Shown here: piece by piece, positions 18,601 through 27,778 of the stretch
Numbering within the stretch: the first letter of the stretch is position 1
Layout of the letters: each line of letters starts with the position of its first letter
The notes under the pieces: model-generated
Database searches by the model: none
What the model saw: the letters and a program-made list of their open reading frames with translations, nothing else
Told to the model about the DNA's origin: nothing
Assembly (NCBI GenBank): GCA_965216255.1
Contig: OZ244148.1
Span: 434,001-498,000 of the forward strand
DNA from: G965216255 sp965216255
GTDB taxonomy: Bacteria > Bacteroidota > Rhodothermia > Rhodothermales > Bin80
Direction of reading: 5' to 3'
DNA length: 64,000 nt
Position numbers and translations under genes: made by a program

Positions 18601-19345
18601 CGGAGGCAGTGCCATGCAAGGCGCTGCCCGGTGTCGCTGGCAGCCCGGTAGGGTCATTGTCCGTGTCATCCTCATTGGCAAGATTGACGCCATGCACGTC
18701 ATCAATAAACCCGTTCTGGTCATCGTCAATGCCATTGTCCGCAATCTCTCCACTGTTCGTCCACACATTGCCTAGCAGGTCCTCGTGGCGCCAGTCCGTG
18801 CCTCCGTCGACGATGGCAATCACGACCGGAGGATTGCCTTCTGATCCCTTGACGATGTCCCAGGCTTGCGGCATACGCATATGGCGCAAGTGCGTCTGAT
18901 CACTGTACAGAGGGTCATTCGGGTCCGCTTGCAAAGCATCGACACGGTGCATAAACAGCGGCTCCGCGTAGGCCACCCCCGGAGCCCTTCCCAGCCATGC
19001 GGCTACCCGATACGGGTCTTCATCCGATGCGTAGCGCAGGTAGAAGGTGCGTCGTAGCGCAGCCAGGGAGCGGACGGTTCCGGGGTCCGGCTTCAGATGG
19101 TCCAGAAAGGGAGCCACGCGGGAGAAGGCGTGCGCCCGGTAGCGTTTAGCGACACGGTCAAATGCTGCCAGCCCCGTCACTGATGCTCCATCCTGAACAG
19201 CTGCCCCAGACTCAAACTGTACGACCACGATCCCCGGCTGGGGGATCCCTACACGCTTGTTGTCCTGGGCGGACGAGGTCGAAACAGCTACGCAAGCGCA
19301 GGCAGCCAGCAGCGGAAGCTTCCCCAGGAGGCTATTGTTCAGCAT
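15617..19345 (-). CDS. Secreted subtilisin-like (S8) protease with leucine-rich repeats and a sorting domain
   Basis: A 1242-residue protein. A signal peptide (LPLLAACACVAVSTSSAQ) is followed by an S8 domain with all three catalytic motifs: IAIVDGGTDW (Asp), ALHGTASAG (His) and GGTSISSPLVAG (Ser). After a beta-rich linker comes an LRR N-cap (LYDATDGANWVHSDNW), then 14 almost identical 24-residue LRRs of the LTGAIPAELGQLAQLQ type, an LRR end cap (LCAPLDAAFQAWL), a putative Ig/cadherin-like domain (GLVFDAATRTISGTP), and a C-terminal domain with GNYPNPFRETT and LPSGMYFYRVR. The last is a type IX-secretion-like sorting signal. It is probably exported to the surface. Substrate unknown; the LRRs may bind protein or glycan. 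Confidence 0.92.
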   Translation of the reverse strand: MLNNSLLGKLPLLAACACVAVSTSSAQDNKRVGIPQPGIVVVQFESGAAVQDGASVTGLAAFDRVAKRYRAHAFSRVAPFLDHLKPDPGTVRSLAALRRTFYLRYASDEDPYRVAAWLGRAPGVAYAEPLFMHRVDALQADPNDPLYSDQTHLRHMRMPQAWDIVKGSEGNPPVVIAIVDGGTDWRHEDLLGNVWTNSGEIADNGIDDDQNGFIDDVHGVNLANEDDTDNDPTGLPATPGSALHGTASAGAAGAVTDNGIGIAGASWNAELMLINAGCLTRDLDICWGYEGILYAAANGADIINNSWGGGDVSTYGRDVVAAATDLGALVVAAGGNLNLSVMDFPFHPAGYPRVLAVGATQKDSRRKAGFSNYGTPIDVYAPGVAVNTTAPDDTYGPEGGTSISSPLVAGLAALVKTMSPSMTPDQIREHVRLTSESIDGDNPGFPAGALGGGYVNAEAALGVPQYPAVRLERWAWTDSGNDGAINSGETVTLEATFVNYLAGATDLQIALQPQDGQYLAASPVEHTIGGLASGDSIAVAFSIDVAPNAPSNHVAFIHTRIRDGAFEDLPDFLYLNLNQDALELQEGLLTLYDATDGANWVHSDNWDALPVSDMEELNRWWGVSVINGLVAVVRLQNNNMTGALPDNGWQKLKGLGQLFLTGNDLTGVIPAELGQLAQLRALDLSDNTLTGAVPAELGQLAQLQRLNLSDNTLTGAIPAELGQLAQLQRLNLSDNTLTGAIPAELGQLAGLQWINLRINTLTGAIPAEVGQLAQLQRLNLRDNSLTGPVPPELGQLAELQYLDLSDNTLTGAIPAEVGQLAELQVLRLHDNSLTGAIPAEVGQLAQLQYLDLSGNTLTGAIPAEVGQLAQLQVLRLQNNTLTGAIPPELGQLAGLQRLNLRDNSLTGAIPPELGQLAQLQWIDLVSNTLTGAIPPELGQLAQLQGLSLSSNSLTGAIPPELGQLAQLQYLDLVSNSLTGAIPPELGQLAQLQWLYLYDNTLTGVLPLTLTNLTNLQSFHFGGQDLCAPLDAAFQAWLNSIADTSGPSCSPLSFDGAFVADQSYPRAQAISPLVLPEATGGVSPVAYALMPALPAGLVFDAATRTISGTPTVVTAATSYTYTATDGAGGSASLTFAISVFSLADVDDKGIPEVFALRGNYPNPFRETTHITFNLPWRAKVSVAVTDILGRTDVLTPVKVLDAGWERTVRLDGARLPSGMYFYRVRTLSAAGAAVVAGRLVVVN
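16345..17355 (-). repeat. Tandem 72-bp LRR-coding array
   Basis: Fourteen consecutive 72-bp units inside the protease gene encode LTGxIPxELGQLAxLQxLxLxxNx. Units differ mainly in the variable x-positions of the concave face while the DNA of the frame positions is nearly identical, as expected from repeated unequal crossing-over with selection on the exposed residues. Confidence 0.9.
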
Positions 19346-19541
19346 GGGCTGATGATGGTCCGTGGCTTTTACCTGTCAATGACAAAGGAATGTAACGCTA
19401 TTATCGGAAGGGTTCCCCAAAGCCCCCGGTCTTATAGTTGATTCCGGGGTGGAGTTGTGATGGCCGAGAGTGGCTCTTGCCCTGAAACAGGCCCGTCTTG
19501 GACTGTTGGGGTGACTATTGAGCCATTCAGCTACGTTTCTG

Positions 19542-20951
19542 GAGAAACTGTAAAATCTTCGGTCTGCAGAATGCCGTGGCATGGGATTGGGGATTAGAAT
19601 TAGGCGGCTTGTTTGTCTACTTCTACGCTGTACTCATGCGGGGTTGTCTGCAATACACGGATGAGCAGTTGCGATCCAGTCAGCCTCCGCCAGCGTTTCT
19701 GCGCTTCCCGGGTCAGCTTGTAAACCATCATCAGTGTCGCCTCCCGGCTGCCGCATCCCTTGGTTTGCCGTGTACGTTTCCCTGCGCTCGCAAACGTGGA
19801 CTCAATGGGATTCGAAGTCCGAAGGTGAACCCAGTGTTCGGGCGGGAACTGGTAATAGCTCAAGAGCTCCTCTTGATCCTTGCGCAGACAGGTGAGCGCC
19901 TTCTCGTAGGCGCCTCCGAAGAGATCCTCGAAGGTATCAAGTGCCTTCAGGGCATCCTTCCTGGACGGTGCCGTATAGATGCCACGGAGCCTCTCTTTCG
20001 CAGACCCCTACAGCTTCTTGGGTAGCTTACCCGGCACGTTGGCTGTCTTGTGCACCCAGCATCGCTGTTGTAGCGTGGAGGGGTATACTTCATCCAGCGC
20101 AGCCCAGAAGCCCAGACCTCCGTCTGCTGTGGCCACCTTAGGCGCAACGTCCAAGCCTCGTTGTCCAGCAATAGCTCCTTCCAGGACATTCTGCTTTCCC
20201 GCTCTCCGCCTAGAAGTCCTACGAGTTCTTTGTTTCCATCAGGTGTAACTCCAATAATAACAAGCATACACGGGCGCTCGTTTCCCACGCGGACATTGAA
20301 GTACAGCCCGTCAGCCCAGAGGTAAACATACCGCTTGCCCGCGTGGTCCCGATTGTTCCATTGCCGGTATTCCTCCAGCCAGGCCCCCTTGAGTCGGCTG
20401 ATCGACGATGGCGATAGCTTGCCAGCTTGCGGCCCGAGTATGGCCTCCAGGGCCAGAGGAAAGTCGGTCGAAACTCCCCGCAGGTACAGAGCCGGAATGA
20501 GTGCATCAGCCGATCTTCGATCGGCCAACGACGGACTGCGGCGCATATAGCGCGGCAGCACGGCGCTGGTGAAGGTATGCCCTGTTCGAGGGTCACGGAT
20601 ATGGGGCCGCTGGATCGCTAGCGGGGACGCACCCGTGAGGATTTCTTTCTGCGGATGGTGGCCATTGCGTTTGACGACTCGGTGGCCGTGCTCATTCCGC
20701 AGGTGTGCATGGGCCTTCACGTAGTCGTCGGCTTGCCGCTCGAGCGCTGCCTGAAGCATGCGCCGGGCGGAGCTGCGCACCAGGTCATCCAGGGTGCTAA
20801 GTGCCTCCTCACGGATAAGGAGTGAGTGTACGTTGGATTCTGTTGGATCTGTCATACGATGCAGTCCGGATATGCCCGTCTAGGGCGATTGACGGGTACT
20901 CCACAAAGATAAGCCGCGGCATTCTGCAGACCCAAGCTTTGCCCGTTTCTC
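19542..20951 (-). mobile_element. IS256-family insertion sequence, copy B
   Basis: A second copy of the element at 12483-13896, closely similar over its whole length. The ends are gagaaactgtaaaatcttc (19542 onward) and, at the right, the reverse complement of gagaaacgggcaaagcttg. These inner and outer repeat parts are more diverged than in copy A. No target duplication is evident. Confidence 0.82.
19600..20855 (-). pseudogene. IS256-family transposase, copy B, frameshifted and with a nonsense codon
   Basis: Same protein as copy A, in two frames (20855-19947, then 20155-19600). It carries the identical frame break at LLLDNEAWT. In addition a TAG at about 20010 interrupts the C-terminal frame after LPKKL, where copy A has Gln. 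Copy B is therefore dead whatever the shared frame break means. Confidence 0.82.
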
Positions 20952-20982
20952 GTAGCGCTCTCGCGACAGTTCTGGGGGGGGG

Positions 20983-21143
20983 GCATGGGATTCACCTTGA
21001 GCGTACTTATGGTTCGGTATTCGAACCGAAAGAGCTACTACGGTGTTCTTATATAACCGAAATATACTCAAGAGCTTACAAACCCATTAAGTCTACCTTC
21101 GAACATCGACTATAGCATTTATGTGAATATTCCGGGATAAATG
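20983..21143 (+). repeat. Solo end of an IS1380-type element
   Basis: About 160 bases match the end of the IS1380 element at 31270-31428, including ttcaccttgagcgta, the ggttcggtattcgaaccg palindrome and the terminal tgaat-attccggg. The transposase body is missing. A run of ten G (about 20973-20982) lies between this relic and the right end of IS256 copy B. Confidence 0.7.
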
Positions 21144-21294
21144 CCGTCCCTTGCCAGATCCCGCTTCTGCTAGAGACCATTTCAATGCCCCGACATTCTT
21201 CAGGCCAAAAATTTGACATCATCCATGCACAGCTTATATATTCCGCTATCGGAACTCCCTGCAGCCAATAAGAGGGTAAATAGAGGGTTTGATC

Positions 21295-23274
21295 ATGAGA
21301 AGACCTCACTTCACGATTGGCTTTGGCCTGTCGCTCGTAATGATTTGCGCTGTTGCGGCCTTCGGGGTAGAGCGGATCTCTGCGCAGCAACCCGCCGACA
21401 GCCTGGAACAGGACTGGCGTGCTCTGCGCGCGCTGTACACAGCGACGGACGGTGACAACTGGAACAACAACACCAACTGGGATGTCACGAACAGCAGTGT
21501 CGTGACCGCGGAGAATCTTGCCACTTGGCATGGCATCGAAGTGGCCATGGGACGTGTGACACAAGTGAGATTGCCGGAGAATCTGCTGACAGGAGTGTTG
21601 CCACCCGAATTGGCCGGTTTGTCCATGCTCCAAGAGTTGGAGCTTCCGGATAACTATTTGACTGGAATAATACCGCTGAAGCTCGGCACGCTCGCCGAAT
21701 TGAGGATACTGAATTTGGGTGACAACTTGTCCGTGCCTGGCGACAACGCATTGATAGGGGAAATACCTCCTGAGCTCGGTAATCTGGCCAATTTGGAATT
21801 CCTTCGTTTGCGGAATAATGCACTGACCGGAGAGATACCGTCTGAGCTGGCCAACCTCAGTCAATTGGAGGATCTTTGGCTAGGAGGCAATGAATTGGAG
21901 GGAGAGATACCGGCAGGGTTTGGCAGTCTGGCCAATATGGTATTTCTAAATTTGTCGGGTAATTTACTGGCTGGAGAGATACCGGCCGAGCTGGCCAACC
22001 TCCGTCAGTTGGAGAATCTAAATCTATCAAACAATCAACTGGAGGGAGAGATACCGGCATGGCTCGGCAGTCTGGCCAATCTGCGATTTCTAAGTTTGTC
22101 GGCTAATGCACTGACTGGAGAGATACCGGCCGAGCTAGCCAACCTCAGCCAGTTGGAGGACCTTCGGCTAAGAAGCAATGAACTGGAGGGAGAGATACCG
22201 TCTGAACTGGCCAACCTCCGTGAGTTGGAGACTCTAAATCTATCAAACAATCAACTGGAGGGAGAGATACCGGCAGGGCTTGGCAGTCTGGCCATTCTGG
22301 GATTTCTAAGTTTGTCGGCTAATGCACTGACTGGAGAGATACCGGCCGAGCTGGCCAACCTCAGTCAGTTGGAGGACCTTCGGCTAGGAAGCAATGAACT
22401 GGAGGGAGAGATACCGGCATGGCTTGGCGGCCTAACCAATCTGCAACTTCTTGGTTTGCCGGGTAATTCACTGACGGGAGACGTTCCGGAGCCGCTGGGC
22501 AACATGACTGGACTCAAATATCTTAGTTTAAGCAACAACGCACTGACCGGAGCCCTTCCCATGAGCCTGACCAACCTGCAAGAGCTCGATTATTTGTATT
22601 TTTCGGGTCAGCCTCTTTGCGCTCCGCTAGCCCCCGACTTCCAGGCCTGGCTGCAAGCTATCGAGAATCACGTTGGAAACAACTGCGAGCCACTATCCTT
22701 CGCCGAATCGATTCCGGATCAGGAGTTCACCAAAGGAGTGGACATCGGAGCACTGCTGTTGCCGGCTGCAGATGGAGGGATCACTCCGGTCGTATATGAT
22801 TTGACACCCGAGTTGCCTGTCGGGGTTGTGTTCGATGCCACGGCGCACACGCTCAGCGGTACGCCGACAGAGGTGTTTCCGCGAGAGCTCTACCGGTATT
22901 CAGCCATAGATGCCTCCGGGGCGATGGCCGAGTTGACCTTTTACATCCTGGTGGACGAGGTTTTGTTCTCGCAGCGTGCCGGGCGTGCACTGCCGGTGGA
23001 GTTCCTGCTTCGGGGGAGCTACCCAAACCCCTTTGCTACTATGGCCTACGTGGAATTCGATCTCCCGCAGCGCGCCCGAATCACGCTGGAAGTGCATAAT
23101 CTGCTTGGACAGCGTGTCTTGGCATTACCTCCCAAGGAGATGGAGGCCGGGTGGGGGCGCCGATTGGAAATGGATGCCTTGGCGCTACCTTCCGGTGCGT
23201 ACGTGTATAGGATGACGGCCGAGATGGGTACCCGGGCATCCGTGCGGTCCGCTCGTATGGTAGTGCTGCGGTGA
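21295..23274 (+). CDS. Secreted leucine-rich-repeat protein with sorting domain
   Basis: The ATG at 21295 is preferred over an in-frame TTG at 21289, since the AGAGGG ribosome-binding site ends at 21287, eight bases from the ATG; this gives 659 residues. A signal peptide (FGLSLVMICAVAAFG) precedes an LRR N-cap (LRALYTATDGDNWNNNTNW). About 13 LRRs follow (LTGEIPAELANLSQLEDL and LEGEIPAxLGSL types), then LCAPLAPDFQAWL, an Ig-like domain (GVVFDATAHTLSGTP), and a C-terminal sorting domain with GSYPNPFATM and LPSGAYVYRM. Apart from the protease, the architecture is the same as the protein at 15617-19345, from which it is separated by IS256 copy B. Likely a surface adhesin or ligand binder; no enzyme domain seen. 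Confidence 0.9.
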   Translation: MRRPHFTIGFGLSLVMICAVAAFGVERISAQQPADSLEQDWRALRALYTATDGDNWNNNTNWDVTNSSVVTAENLATWHGIEVAMGRVTQVRLPENLLTGVLPPELAGLSMLQELELPDNYLTGIIPLKLGTLAELRILNLGDNLSVPGDNALIGEIPPELGNLANLEFLRLRNNALTGEIPSELANLSQLEDLWLGGNELEGEIPAGFGSLANMVFLNLSGNLLAGEIPAELANLRQLENLNLSNNQLEGEIPAWLGSLANLRFLSLSANALTGEIPAELANLSQLEDLRLRSNELEGEIPSELANLRELETLNLSNNQLEGEIPAGLGSLAILGFLSLSANALTGEIPAELANLSQLEDLRLGSNELEGEIPAWLGGLTNLQLLGLPGNSLTGDVPEPLGNMTGLKYLSLSNNALTGALPMSLTNLQELDYLYFSGQPLCAPLAPDFQAWLQAIENHVGNNCEPLSFAESIPDQEFTKGVDIGALLLPAADGGITPVVYDLTPELPVGVVFDATAHTLSGTPTEVFPRELYRYSAIDASGAMAELTFYILVDEVLFSQRAGRALPVEFLLRGSYPNPFATMAYVEFDLPQRARITLEVHNLLGQRVLALPPKEMEAGWGRRLEMDALALPSGAYVYRMTAEMGTRASVRSARMVVLR

Positions 23275-24352
23275 GCACGGCGGAGGACATGGTGCAAAGA
23301 CTGGCAGCAGGGGATGCTGCGGGACGCAGTGGCCCCGCCCTGGATGGAGTAACAGCAGGCGCACGGGAGGGGATGCGGGGCTTGATGTACGCGGTTATCA
23401 ATCAGGAACAGGTGTGCATGGCCCGGGGCGCATCTCTCGATCTTGGGAACGCCCGCGTACGAGGCGACATGTCTGTCTAGGTGGCTATATTGTCTCATCC
23501 CCATGTGAGCACATTCGACGCCATGTGGTTATCCTTCCCCATTTCCCGCAACTCTTAATCGACAATCGGAATGTGGCCGTGTGAATTCAGGGCTATGATA
23601 CGGCAGAGCCCGGTTTTGCCCACGCTAACCCGAATAGTTCACCAGCACAGTGGTGGTGGGCTCATGAATAGTATACAAGAGCCCCTTGCAAAACCCACTA
23701 GATAGGTGGTTTTTCCCGAAGCAGGCGGGGGAGATAGGAGACTGGCGCCTCCGATTTCGGTATCTTCAGAGGTGTCACAAATCTCTAAGACAACGGAGGC
23801 AGCCATGTCCCCTGGGAGGAAGATACTGTGTTCTTGGATAAGCCACCAAATGCAACTCTTCTCCTGCGCGGAGGAGTTGCTCGGTCCTTTCGGGACTTTG
23901 TCATTTCCGACCTCAGATTGGGGCTGCGTACTACCAATTCCAGCGTATTGGGCACCAATCTGCACGAATCGACGAGATTAGACTTTGTGTGCATACATGT
24001 GATTTGTGTAGTACGGCCGTAAGCGTCCGGTGAACCCCATCTTGTGAGGTGGCGGTGTGGTTGGGATCTTGTGTATGGACAATTCACAACGATCCCATGG
24101 GCAAGACGAGACGTAGTTCGCAGGAGATGTATCCGCTTGTGGGTAAGCGTCTGGGCAAGTACAGGGTAGGACAGACTACGCCCCTTTTGCGAGGGAGATC
24201 GGACTTGTAACGGGTGGGAGAGCTGACGATCTTTTCGGGTGTGGTCGGCTTGCCGCTAAGCGGATAGGTCCTTTTGCAGCCGGGCGCGTCCGGGGAAATT
24301 CACGGTCCGCACTGAATACGCCGGTGCCTTCTGCAACCCGGAGCAGCTTGCC
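23275..24352. other. Intergenic region with mobile-element scars
   Basis: No convincing gene. At 23622-23655 lies a solo terminal repeat (taacccgaatagttcaccag) like the left end of the IS1380-type element at 50609. At 23852-23880 is a GC-rich hairpin (gcaactc/gagttgc). At about 24130-24200 a stretch (ggtaagcgtctgg, then gtaggacagacta) recurs inverted at 33375-33440. A short frame from 24097 (MGKTRRSSQEMYPLVGK) looks like the start of a transposase accessory protein but stops after 37 codons. Confidence 0.5.
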
Positions 24353-24560
24353 TTATTGCTGCAGGACAGCCGCCGATGCTAGAGCTTGCTGCGCCTCTTG
24401 CCAGCGATGGGGCAAGGGGCGTGCCACGCGCTTTGCAGGATGAGTTGGAATGCGCTCCAGCACGTCGGCAAGCCAGGCCTGGGGGGTTACTCCGTGCAAC
24501 TTGCATGTGTCGAGAAGACAATAGACCACCGCTGGGCTACCGCATGCGAGCCCGCAAACA
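24353..24560 (-). pseudogene. C-terminal remnant of an IS66 TnpC transposase
   Basis: The minus strand ending in TAA at 24353-24355 reads YCLLDTCKLHGVTPQAWLAD and then VLERIPTHPAKRVARPLPH, the characteristic C-terminus of IS66 transposases (YSLIETAKLNGVDPxAYL). Just upstream LFAGSHAVAQRW is in a different frame, so a frameshift is present. The rest of the transposase is missing. Confidence 0.65.
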
Positions 24561-24636
24561 GATTTTATAGCAGGACTGCTCCGGCTGGGCGAGCTACGTT
24601 AGCTCGTCTATCCATCACCCAAACCGGAACAGCCTC

Positions 24637-24855
24637 ATGCAAAAATACGCCCAACCGTTCACTATAGCCTCCTCGCTGTTTGTCGGCATGGACGTGCACA
24701 AGAAGAGCATTGCGCTCTGCATATACGACAGCAGCGCGGGTGAGGTAGTCAACGAGCGGCAGTTGCCGAATGATATGCCGAAGATCCGCAGGTATATACG
24801 ACAGGTGCAGCGGCGCCACGGCGCGCTTAGGTGCTGCTACGAAGCATCTTCTTGA
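24637..24855 (+). pseudogene. N-terminal fragment of an IS110-family transposase
   Basis: 72 codons starting with MQKYAQPF and containing SLFVGMDVHKKSIALCIYD, the first Asp of the RuvC-like DEDD domain of IS110 transposases. Coding sequence stops at CCYEASS where the 3' end of a group II intron begins on the opposite strand, so the intron appears to have inserted antisense into the transposase gene. The downstream part of the gene is not found here. A separate IS110 fragment lies at 33121-33378. Confidence 0.75.
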
Positions 24856-24890
24856 TAGATAGGGGGGGCTCACAGCCCCCACCCTCCCAC

Positions 24891-24924
24891 ACCACTGTGC
24901 GTACGGCTCCGTACACGGCGGTTC
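24891..24924 (-). ncRNA. Group II intron domain V (outer intron)
   Basis: A 34-base hairpin on the minus strand, GAACCGCCGTGTACGGAGCC followed by GTACGCACAGTGGT, is of domain V size and shape. It is followed by a GC-rich domain VI-like hairpin (gggggctgtgagccccc) and the presumed 3' splice site. Confidence 0.65.
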
Positions 24925-25075
24925 AATGGACTTGAGCGAACCGGCTTGGGTACCAAGGCCACCAGGCCGAGTTCAGTAAAGAGCGCATTGGGGAGTGCGT
25001 AGCAGAGGGCGGGGGTAAGGCTGTGAGCCGCCAGGGATCGTGTCCGCTGCCAGCGAGCTACGCCGCCCATGAATG

Positions 25076-25500
25076 TCACACGTCCATCCTGCGTAGCGCC
25101 CGGTAGCGGCGCCGTGGGGTCTTCCACTGCTGCCACAGATAGGCACGCAACCGACGACGGATCCAGCCGTCCAGACTGCGTAGGACGGAAGGCGTTTCGC
25201 AGTAGCCGAAGTAGCCCCGCCAGCCACGAAGGTAACGGGATAGCTCTGCGATGACCTGGCGGAAACGCACGCTACGCGTACGATGCGTCAACTCCCGAAC
25301 CCCCTGCTTCAGGCGCTGCCGGGCCTTCGGCGCGATGCACCGACGGGGCACCGGCCCACGCGTGAAGGTGAAGCCCAGAAACGAACGAGCGGCTACGTCC
25401 CCTACCGCACTCTTGGTCGTGTTAACCTTCAGCTTTAGGCGCCGTGTAAGAAATCGGGTCACGCTCTCCATCACACGCTCTCCCGCACGCTGCGACTGAA
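25076..25500 (-). pseudogene. C-terminal part of the outer group II intron reverse transcriptase/maturase
   Basis: The frame gives MESVTRFLTRRLKLKVNTTK, then SFLGFTFTRG, then a maturase region SRYLRGWRGYFGYCETPSVL and DGWIRRRLRAYLWQQWK. These are the thumb and domain X of bacterial group II intron reverse transcriptases. Sequence before it is in another frame (NIHVQSQRAGER) and then gives way to the inner intron. After 25076 the C-terminus shifts frame. Not functional. Confidence 0.75.
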
Positions 25501-25553
25501 CATGAATGTTACGTCGAGTCGCCGGGGGGGGGATTTCACCCGCGGGCGCTCAC

Positions 25554-25588
25554 AGAATCGTACGTGAACGTCTCCGCTCATACGGCTC
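25554..25588 (-). ncRNA. Group II intron domain V (inner intron)
   Basis: The minus strand reads GAGCCGTATGAGCGGAGACG and continues TTCACGTACGATTCT, a standard domain V with an AGC near its base. It lies a few bases after the stop of the inner reverse transcriptase and before a domain VI-like hairpin (gcgcccgcgggtgaaatcccc). Confidence 0.75.
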
Positions 25589-25591
25589 TTC

Positions 25592-26583
25592 CTATGCAGC
25601 CATCTGCGGGAAGAATTGCCAGTGCGCAAACAGGATGGGATATCTCTGCTGGATCCTCCGCAGCCACGCCGCCGCCGTCCTCCGATGGCCGCGCAAACGT
25701 TTGTATCTGCGCGTGGCCCAGAGTACAAGCCTGCGGTCTATGTAGCGCAGGACAAGCCGCAGCGCGGTCCTGTAGAAGGCCCCATAGTAGCTTATCCAGC
25801 CCCGGATGCTCGCATCGAACATGCGTGACAGATCCACCAGTGACTTGTCACTACGAAGATGCAGCTTCCAGCCTCTGACCGTCTGCCGAATGGACCGCTT
25901 CGCCTTGTTGCTAATGGCAGGACTGAAATTGAGGAAGTACTTCCCCCACCGATTCCTTGAGCGCCGGGGACAAAATGTGTACCCCAGAAAATCAAAGGAT
26001 GTGTTGGGATATCGCTCCCGCCTGTCGCTGTCCTGGCAATAGACGATCTTCGTCTTTGCCGGATGCAACGTCAGTCCGCACTGCGCAAGGCGCCGCTCCA
26101 GAGCGTAGCGCAGGTACTTTGCCTGCCCCTCGCTCCGGCAGTGGCATACGGCATCGTGCGCATATCGCGCGAACGGAATGTTCGGGAATTCCCGCGCCAT
26201 CCACATATCGAAGGCATAATGCAGGAAGAGGTTCGCCAAAAGCGGACTGATCACGCCGCCCTGCGGCGTACCAAGATCCCGCTGCTGTACCTCCCCGTCC
26301 GACATTGCCACCGGTGCTGTCAGCCAGCGCTCCACATACAGCAATACCCACTTCTGGTCGGTATGCCGCCTGAGCGCCCGCATCAGCAGATCATGGTCTA
26401 TCGTGTCAAAGAATGCCTTGACATCCAGATCCAGCACCCAGTCATAGCGCCAACATCGTTGCCGCGTCTGTTCCAGTGCCTGATGCGCTGACTTGCCCGG
26501 TCGATATCCGTACGAATCCGAATGAAATGCTTCTCCAGCTCCGGTTCAAACCACTGCTCCGCCGTATGCGTCCGGTCAACTAC
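25592..26583 (-). pseudogene. Inner group II intron reverse transcriptase, 5'-truncated, with YAHD in place of YADD
   Basis: From 26583 the frame reads VDRTHTAEQWFEPELEKHF, then shifts by one into SDSYGYRPGKSAHQAL, and continues VLDLDVKAFFDTIDHDLLM, GTPQGGVISPLLANLFLHY, then PFARYAHDAVCHC, FDFLGYTFCPR and a complete maturase/thumb region to the stop at 25592. The catalytic motif is YAHD; the first catalytic Asp is replaced by His. With the frameshift and the lost N-terminus, this enzyme should be inactive. The truncation point (about 26585) is where a GH43-like fragment begins on the other strand. Confidence 0.82.
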
Positions 26584-26585
26584 AG

Positions 26586-27242
26586 ATGGCGGACTCTATG
26601 GTACAGTGGCTCATACTTAACTCCGAAAACCAACTGCAAGGCGCGTTGCGTCTGCCTGCCGACCTGAGTGCTATTCGGGGAGACCGGGCCTGCGGCCTGG
26701 AAAGTGGCGAAGAGACCACCCTTATTCGTTTTCGCTGGCTACGGCAGGGTCCGGGTCCCAGTTCCATTCTGGGAGACGGCGACCGCTACTTTCTGGTCCA
26801 CCACTTCTTCGACGAAGAGAACAGTGAACCACCCACGCTGCAGGTCCGTTCGCTGGTGTGGGATGAACGCGGCTGGCAACTGGCGGGAGAGCCTTATGAC
26901 GGCATGTACCCGGTCGTGGACAGCAGCCAGACGTCCGATTTGACGGCTACTTGGGCAGTATCAAATCACCTCTGGATGCAAGAGACCAAACTGATGGCCA
27001 ACGGACATCTCGAAGAGGCCGACCAAGGCCTCTTGGGTGATTACGACGGCTGTCTTGCCCAAGGAACTTGGCAGCAGGCTGGGGCAACAACTTTACTTGA
27101 GAGGAGCGAAAGGCGAAACTGGATCGACAGCCTTGTCGTGCCGACACACGGGTCATGGTTCGGGGGACGCACTGCTTACCGGGATGGGTCAGGAGGACTG
27201 ACGCGTGGCGTGCGCCGGAGTCGCGGCGACGCTGATGGTTAG
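26586..27242 (+). pseudogene. Fragment resembling the C-terminal blades of a GH43 arabinanase-type glycosidase
   Basis: In the 218-codon frame, residues around 55-105 read GPSSILGDGDRYFLVHHFFD and then LQVRSLVWDERGWQLAGEP. This resembles the closing segment of GH43 five-bladed propeller arabinanases (GHNSIL-x-DGDRYYLVYHAYD ... PLxWDxxGWP). The catalytic residues of the earlier blades are absent, and the frame starts exactly at the truncated group II intron, so the gene was cut. The final 60 codons look degenerate. Some related sugar-binding propeller protein is possible. Confidence 0.5.
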
Positions 27243-27778
27243 CCAAGGATCCAGCCTCAAGTCTAGGCCCTCTCTTGGCACAGTTGCAATGATCGTCGAC
27301 CTGAGCAAATGTCAGTGGCGACCAGCCAACGTGATCCAGTCCGAAGAGTCCTCCATATAATGCCTGAAACTCAAGGCGCCTCATCCTTGAGCCTATCCGT
27401 CCACTTTCGCCGCTTTTCCTGCCTGCATTTCCTGCTGGCTGGTATATTCCCGCATTCCAGCCCGATTTCGCCACTTATGGGCCGTTTGAGGCGCATGTGT
27501 ACGAGCGCCTGCACATATAGGCAGCCCTGCCGGATCCAGCCTCTTTCCGGCCCGCCTCACACCTTCCGGCCCCGTGAATGCAACATAAAGGCCAGTATAT
27601 GTCATTCGCCCACAGGCACTGATTGCACGTGATGAGGAGCCCGTATTGGGCCCGAATTGCCCTGCATGATGCGCCCGTTTCACGTCTGCGGATTTGCCTG
27701 GCCAATACCCGGTACCTTCGCCGTTCTTTATCTTGGGTACGCCTAAGAAACCAGTCCAACGTTTGGAGTACACTTCAC
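27243..27778. other. Intergenic region, no gene recognised
   Basis: Open frames on both strands are short and overlapping with no recognisable motifs. The sequence immediately before 27779 carries GGAG about ten bases from the start of the NERD gene. Confidence 0.5.

Larger units (their letters stand above)
24862..26585 (-). mobile_element. Nested remnants of two group II introns
   Basis: On the minus strand the order is: inner intron reverse transcriptase (26583-25592), inner domain V (25588-25554) and domain VI, then the C-terminal part of an outer intron reverse transcriptase (about 25500-25076), outer domain V (24924-24891), and a 3' end at about 24862 abutting the IS110 fragment. The inner intron ends where the outer protein resumes with NIHVQSQRAGER, the sequence expected just after the YADD motif. 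So the inner intron sits in the active-site codons of the outer one. The 5' halves of both are missing; the array is cut at 26585. Confidence 0.7.

Noticed and set aside
26947..27474. 175-codon minus-strand frame overlapping the GH43-like fragment
   Set aside because: No motif or plausible start; it lies opposite a fragment with clear GH43-like sequence and extends into a degenerate region.
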